The translations under genes and the position numbers were made by a program. Positions 7,235 through 9,989 of a stretch of 9,989 bases of DNA are shown piece by piece. This DNA is from Candidatus Nanohaloarchaea archaeon (lineage in GTDB: Archaea; EX4484-52; GLR71). The stretch is from contig DAOVHT010000037.1 of NCBI GenBank assembly GCA_030671745.1, positions 1 to 9,989 of the forward strand. Reading direction: 5' to 3'. The number at the start of each line of letters is the position of its first letter. The first letter of the stretch is position 1. Below the pieces are notes generated by a model. That model saw only the letters and a list, made by a program, of their open reading frames with translations, had not been told where the DNA came from and did no database searches.

Positions 7235-9211
7235 TCAACCTCGACCCCTCTGCCCACCATAGACCATTGATATCTCATCAATGTTTGATGAATCCTCAGG
7301 CATCCGGTCATCTCTCAATCGCACAAGTCTCGGAAACCTCAAAGCAAACCCGGAACTGTAAGTCAATGACTTCTGTATCTCTTCAAAATGAACCTCAATC
7401 ACGACTGTAGGTTTAAGGGTCACACTTTTTCCTTTCTCTTCAATTATGTGAGGTTTGAGCAATTCAGTAAGTTCATGAAATGAAGTCCCGCCACCATCAG
7501 ATTTCTCTTTTATCCCCGTCCCTAATTTTCCGATAGTGAGATACTCACCCGAATCAGGATCATAACATGCAAGATTAAAACTGCTGAACCATCCGGCACG
7601 TTTGCCTTCGCCATAATCCGCACCCACAATCACAAGATCAAGAGAATCCATTGTAGGTTTTATCTTTATCCCATACCCCACCCTGCTTCCCGGCTTGTAA
7701 GGCGCAGACATATTTTTCATCATTATGCCTTCGTTTCCTCTGGAGAGTGATTCATCATAAAATTCTTTTGCAACAGAGACCTGGGACGTTACGATATGTT
7801 TTGCGACCATAACATTATCATCACATGAAACGACCGATTCCAATAGTTTCCTGCGTTCAGAATAAGGCGTATCAATCAGATTTTTTCCATCAATCATCAT
7901 CGCATCAAAGAAATGCACAGTCACAGGTATCTCCTTGACAATCTCATCAATATCATATTTTCGTCTTATCCTGCGCGATATTTTCTGGAACGGCAACCAT
8001 TTACCCGTCACCTTATCAACACCTACAACCTCACAGTCAAGTATGAATGACCCGCAACTGACATTATTAGAAACCGCCGACACAACATCAGGAAACTGTC
8101 TGGTTACTTCTTCAAGCCGTCTCGTAAACAGATGTATCCCCTCTTCGGTCTTATGTATCTGAAGCCTGAACCCGTCATACTTATATTCGATTGCGGCAGG
8201 CTTACCAACAATATCAAACGCATCATCGATTGTCAATGCTTTCTGGTAAAGCATGACCTTTATCGGATGATTTGCAGTCAGATGAAGTTTATGAAGCCCT
8301 GAAAGCCCCTCATCACGCGCAACCTGCGCCACCACTGAAAAATCATTGGTCATATTATACGCATGCTCAACAGAAGATATTATCTTTGATTTCGCTTCGT
8401 TTCCGATGGAACCGTCATAAAAGAACACATAATCAACACCTGATTTTTCCTTTGAGAGACCATCATCGCCAATAACGCCGACATCACGCACGACCACATC
8501 ATTTGAAGACTTGAGTTCGGTATAGACATCCTCATGCTTTTTCAGAAGATAAGCATCAAGCTTACTGTCGACAGCAATGGTTCTGCCGCTAGCATACTTT
8601 GCTACCAGCCCAAGCTTGGTCATGCTATTGACTTTCTGGTCAAGAGTCTCTTTAGAGTATATGTTTGTAAAGAATGCACCGGCAATCGCATCACGCAATA
8701 TCCCTTCCGCAACACCTATACGGAGATCACCTATGACCGTACGCGCAAGATACCTCGCCTCAAAAGGATTAGATACAGACCCTAAAAGTTCAGAGACGAG
8801 AGCCAATTTCTTGTCCTGTGAGCGCATACCGCCCATATCACCGATCTTCCTGAGGTTATCAAACACTTTGCGGACAGTGAGGATTCTTGAAAAAAGTGTA
8901 GCCTGTTTTTTCTGTACAGAATACTTTTCAGCCACAAGCCCAAGATCACCAAGAGTCTTCCACCCCTCTTCAATCTCAAGAGCAGTAACACCATAAGCCC
9001 GCGATATCGCTTTTATCATAAGATTAGAAGATAAGCCCAGTTCAGACGATGACCATCCAGGATACACATTACCGGTTAAAAGAAATATGACCATGTCAAG
9101 CTCATCTTTTTCCACACTGGAAAGGAACTGTGATATGATTTCTGTCTTCTCAAGCTTAAGAGTTGTAGATTCAAGTTTATTGTAGACTTCAGCCAACTTC
9201 TTATACTCCAT
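7235..9211 (-). CDS. lig: ATP-dependent DNA ligase (archaeal family), with extra N-terminal segment
   Basis: A 658-residue enzyme that seals nicks in duplex DNA during lagging-strand synthesis and repair, through an AMP-lysine intermediate. The N-terminal DNA-binding domain (about 1-180) ends in the typical LRIGVAEGILRDAIA segment. Nucleotidyltransferase motifs follow in order: motif I EYKYDGFR with catalytic K344; III LFTRR (361-365); IV DCEVVG (392-397); V EGIMMK (494-499); and GIKIKP (514-519). The OB-fold domain ends with motif VI, RFPRLVRLRDDR (625-636). All are intact, so the enzyme should be active. Archaeal relatives are usually about 560-600 residues with the catalytic lysine near 250-260; here it is shifted by about 85-95 residues, matching an extra segment at about 205-285. 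The ATG at 9211 is the only sensible start; GTGATG lies 13 bases before it. Family assignment is certain. Confidence 0.96.
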   Translation of the reverse strand: MEYKKLAEVYNKLESTTLKLEKTEIISQFLSSVEKDELDMVIFLLTGNVYPGWSSSELGLSSNLMIKAISRAYGVTALEIEEGWKTLGDLGLVAEKYSVQKKQATLFSRILTVRKVFDNLRKIGDMGGMRSQDKKLALVSELLGSVSNPFEARYLARTVIGDLRIGVAEGILRDAIAGAFFTNIYSKETLDQKVNSMTKLGLVAKYASGRTIAVDSKLDAYLLKKHEDVYTELKSSNDVVVRDVGVIGDDGLSKEKSGVDYVFFYDGSIGNEAKSKIISSVEHAYNMTNDFSVVAQVARDEGLSGLHKLHLTANHPIKVMLYQKALTIDDAFDIVGKPAAIEYKYDGFRLQIHKTEEGIHLFTRRLEEVTRQFPDVVSAVSNNVSCGSFILDCEVVGVDKVTGKWLPFQKISRRIRRKYDIDEIVKEIPVTVHFFDAMMIDGKNLIDTPYSERRKLLESVVSCDDNVMVAKHIVTSQVSVAKEFYDESLSRGNEGIMMKNMSAPYKPGSRVGYGIKIKPTMDSLDLVIVGADYGEGKRAGWFSSFNLACYDPDSGEYLTIGKLGTGIKEKSDGGGTSFHELTELLKPHIIEEKGKSVTLKPTVVIEVHFEEIQKSLTYSSGFALRFPRLVRLRDDRMPEDSSNIDEISMVYGGQRGRG

Positions 9212-9356
9212 GCATCTAAATTGACATCACAATAATAAAAAAGTTAATAGAAAAATTAATTAAAACAAAATTAAAAAAATAGAAATATCAAAAATAAAAG
9301 ATAAAATTAAAAGATAAATCTATTAAAATAGCCAATTAAACCCCCGTATCCAACAA
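9212..9356 (-). other. AT-rich spacer between the 50-codon ORF and ligase
   Basis: This stretch is almost entirely A/T. On the minus strand it has many T-runs, including one of seven, suitable for terminating the upstream small ORF. A short direct repeat containing AGATAAA sits near 9299-9319. No convincing TATA box for ligase stands out against the background, and no RNA gene is seen. Confidence 0.4.
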
Positions 9357-9509
9357 TCACATTCCGACTTCGAACAACTTTGGCACGACCTGCACATCTT
9401 TAGCTTTGACCAATGCATATGAATATGCATCATTACCTACAAGATTCAAAGGCTGCTGATTTCGAATCTTTATGACTGCGCACGCGTCAAGTCCTATATC
9501 CCCATACAT
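9357..9509 (-). CDS. Candidate 50-residue protein of unknown function
   Basis: A complete short ORF that I translated by hand. It starts at the ATG at 9507-9509 and begins MYGDIGLDACAVIKIRNQQP; the end is KLFEVGM and then TGA. Two signals support it. GGGGTGG, close to the archaeal Shine-Dalgarno, lies exactly 6 bases before the ATG, and TTTAAAT lies about 26 bases upstream. Its base composition is visibly richer in G/C than the flanking A/T spacers, as expected for coding DNA. The sequence has alternating hydrophobic and charged residues and one cysteine, without a signal peptide or membrane helix; a small beta-rich fold is possible. I recognise no family. It could also be the remnant of a longer gene, although an in-frame stop lies just upstream (near 9536). 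It lies between ftsZ and ligase on the same strand. Confidence 0.5.
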   Translation of the reverse strand: MYGDIGLDACAVIKIRNQQPLNLVGNDAYSYALVKAKDVQVVPKLFEVGM

Positions 9510-9515
9510 ATATAT

Positions 9516-9539
9516 CCACCCCTGGATTAAGATTTAAAC
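9516..9539 (-). promoter_or_regulatory. Shine-Dalgarno and TATA-like element of the 50-codon ORF
   Basis: On the minus strand GGGGTGG (9516-9522) is 6 bases before the ATG at 9509, and GTTTAAAT (9532-9539) is centred about 26 bases before it. If the TATA element is used, the message is leaderless and the Shine-Dalgarno is outside it. If transcription starts further up (a TATAAATT at 9648-9655), the Shine-Dalgarno would be used. Confidence 0.4.
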
Positions 9540-9557
9540 TATTATTATCATTTTCCG

Positions 9558-9593
9558 AAAAAAAGTAGATAGATTTGAATCACTGCGATTCAA
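9558..9593 (-). terminator. Hairpin followed by T7: terminator- or attenuator-like element
   Basis: Arms TTGAATC (9575-9581) and GATTCAA (9587-9593) pair perfectly around a 5-base loop. On the minus strand the hairpin is followed, 10 bases later, by seven T (9558-9564). It lies between a candidate TATA element (9648-9655) and the 50-codon ORF, so it may end a short RNA or attenuate readthrough into that ORF. A regulator-binding dyad is the alternative. Confidence 0.4.
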
Positions 9594-9656
9594 TGTTCCC
9601 TATTTACTCCACCCCAGAAAAGATAACTGCATCTAATTCCAAAAAATAATTTATAG

Positions 9657-9671
9657 AGAAAGATATATATA
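9657..9671 (+). promoter_or_regulatory. Plus-strand TATA box and BRE-like stretch
   Basis: GAGAAAG followed by ATATATATA, with the TATATATA part at 9664-9671. The TATA centre is about 26 bases before the ATG at 9694, the exact distance expected for leaderless transcription of the microORF. The TATA part is symmetric and could also work on the minus strand. Confidence 0.45.
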
Positions 9672-9693
9672 CCTTCAAATTTCGGCCTTATTA

Positions 9694-9783
9694 ATGCTTT
9701 CGGTTGAAAAATTTAAAAAAAAGAAGGTGCGCCCTGAAAAAGCACAAAGCGCACCGTGGGGGGAGATATACAGAAAAAAATAA
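9694..9783 (+). CDS. Candidate leaderless 29-residue basic microprotein (convergent with ftsZ)
   Basis: This ORF on the plus strand runs from the ATG at 9694 to TAA. It encodes a lysine/arginine-rich peptide that starts MLSVEKFKKKKVRPEK and ends APWGEIYRKK. In its favour are the TATA box with a BRE-like flank at exactly the leaderless distance, a G/C-rich body inside an A/T spacer, and a peptide that does not look random (basic N-half, then a Pro-Trp-Gly-Glu turn and basic tail). Against it, the same bases form a hairpin-plus-T-tract on the other strand that could simply be a second ftsZ terminator, and the ORF is short. I recognise no family. A basic peptide of this kind could bind nucleic acid or the ribosome, but that is speculation. 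Confidence 0.33.
   Translation: MLSVEKFKKKKVRPEKAQSAPWGEIYRKK
9712..9755 (-). terminator. G/C-rich hairpin plus T8: second ftsZ terminator candidate
   Basis: On the minus strand a 7-bp stem GGTGCGC/GCGCACC (9749-9755 with 9726-9732, loop of 16 bases) is followed three bases later by eight T (9715-9722), then AAATTTTT. It follows the first hairpin by about 40 bases and would act as a backup terminator, unless the signal is a by-product of the plus-strand microORF. Confidence 0.45.
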
Positions 9784-9810
9784 AAAAAAGACTAGTTACG
9801 ATTAACTAGT
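9774..9810 (-). terminator. Hairpin overlapping the ftsZ stop codon, followed by T8-A-T7
   Basis: Arms ACTAGTTA (9791-9798) and TAACTAGT (9803-9810) pair perfectly over 8 bp around a 4-base loop. The ftsZ TAG is inside the upstream arm. On the minus strand the stem is followed at once by C, eight T, A and seven T (9774-9789). This is as strong an intrinsic-type terminator as any in the window, and the T-tract alone would stop archaeal RNA polymerase. Confidence 0.65.
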
Positions 9811-9989
9811 AAACGCACTTTATGCCAAGTTCATGTTGCATCTGCCTGACAGGCTGAGTACTAGGTTCCTGACGTAAATTTTTAGGACCCAAGATATATT
9901 CAGACTGAACACCTGTAATTATTGTAATCACACGAAGCTTACCATGCATATTCTCATCAACTCTTGCACCCCATATAGTTGAGGCATCA
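9806..9989 (-). CDS. ftsZ: Cell division protein FtsZ, C-terminal 60 residues (rest beyond window)
   Basis: The frame from the right edge to TAG at 9806-9808 gives 60 residues beginning DASTIWGARVDENMHGKLRV. This is the last strand-helix part of the tubulin-like C-terminal domain of FtsZ, where archaeal proteins read N-I-I-W-G-A-R-V-D, followed by an ITGVQSEYILGP segment equivalent to the conserved RVTVIATG-type strand. FtsZ is a GTPase that polymerises into the division ring. The remaining 24 residues are a short, polar, Gln-rich tail that ends in LGIKCVY, probably the C-terminal peptide that docks to a membrane tether such as SepF. The GTP-binding domain is outside the window, so FtsZ1 and FtsZ2 cannot be told apart. 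A strong terminator overlaps its stop codon. Confidence 0.88.
   Translation of the reverse strand, partial: DASTIWGARVDENMHGKLRVITIITGVQSEYILGPKNLRQEPSTQPVRQMQHELGIKCVY

Noticed and set aside
8577..8996. 139-codon plus-strand ORF antisense to the ligase
   Set aside because: The minus-strand ligase is intact and conserved; the antisense ORF has no motif, promoter or ribosome site.
9600..9632. 10-codon minus-strand ORF with a GGGGTGG inside it, considered as a leader peptide
   Set aside because: Its ATG lies only about 20 bases from the candidate TATA centre and lacks a ribosome site; it has no run of regulatory codons. Too short to support.

Overview
The window looks like chromosomal DNA of an archaeon, most likely a DPANN-type lineage (Woesearchaeota/Pacearchaeota-like). 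Several things point this way. There is an archaeal-type Elp3, a TrmB-family regulator, an ATP-dependent DNA ligase of the archaeal replicative family, and FtsZ. TATA boxes sit about 26 bases upstream of start codons that lack Shine-Dalgarno sites, and gene ends are followed by T-rich tracts. One surface protein carries a Cys-rich N-terminal module that I associate with DPANN exported proteins. The lineage call is inference from gene style, not from a marker gene.

Every confident gene reads on the minus strand, so transcription runs from high to low coordinates. From the right edge the order is: the last 60 codons of ftsZ (9806-9988); an AT-rich stretch (about 9210-9805) with a double terminator-like region, a 50-codon small ORF (9357-9509) and a candidate 29-codon plus-strand microORF (9694-9783); ATP-dependent DNA ligase (7235-9211); a 284-base AT-rich spacer with inverted repeats and a promoter; a two-gene operon of secreted proteins (4848-6950 and 2500-4836); a TrmB-family regulator (1537-2346); and elp3 (1471 down to the left edge, missing its extreme C-terminus).

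FtsZ (division), ligase (Okazaki joining and repair) and Elp3 (tRNA wobble-uridine modification) are housekeeping genes. The accessory part is the secreted pair. The first protein is a soluble, Gly-rich protein with about 13 parallel-beta-helix-like repeats. The second is a large protein with about 50 cysteines, metal-binding and Ig-like modules, and a C-terminal membrane anchor. They are coupled at the stop/start junction and are probably made together as an envelope or adhesion unit. The TrmB-family regulator lies directly downstream. A 10-base word (GTGAGTGATT) in its leader recurs upstream of the surface operon, with an inverted copy of its core further in, so the regulator may control this operon. 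This is the most system-like part of the window, and its function is unknown.
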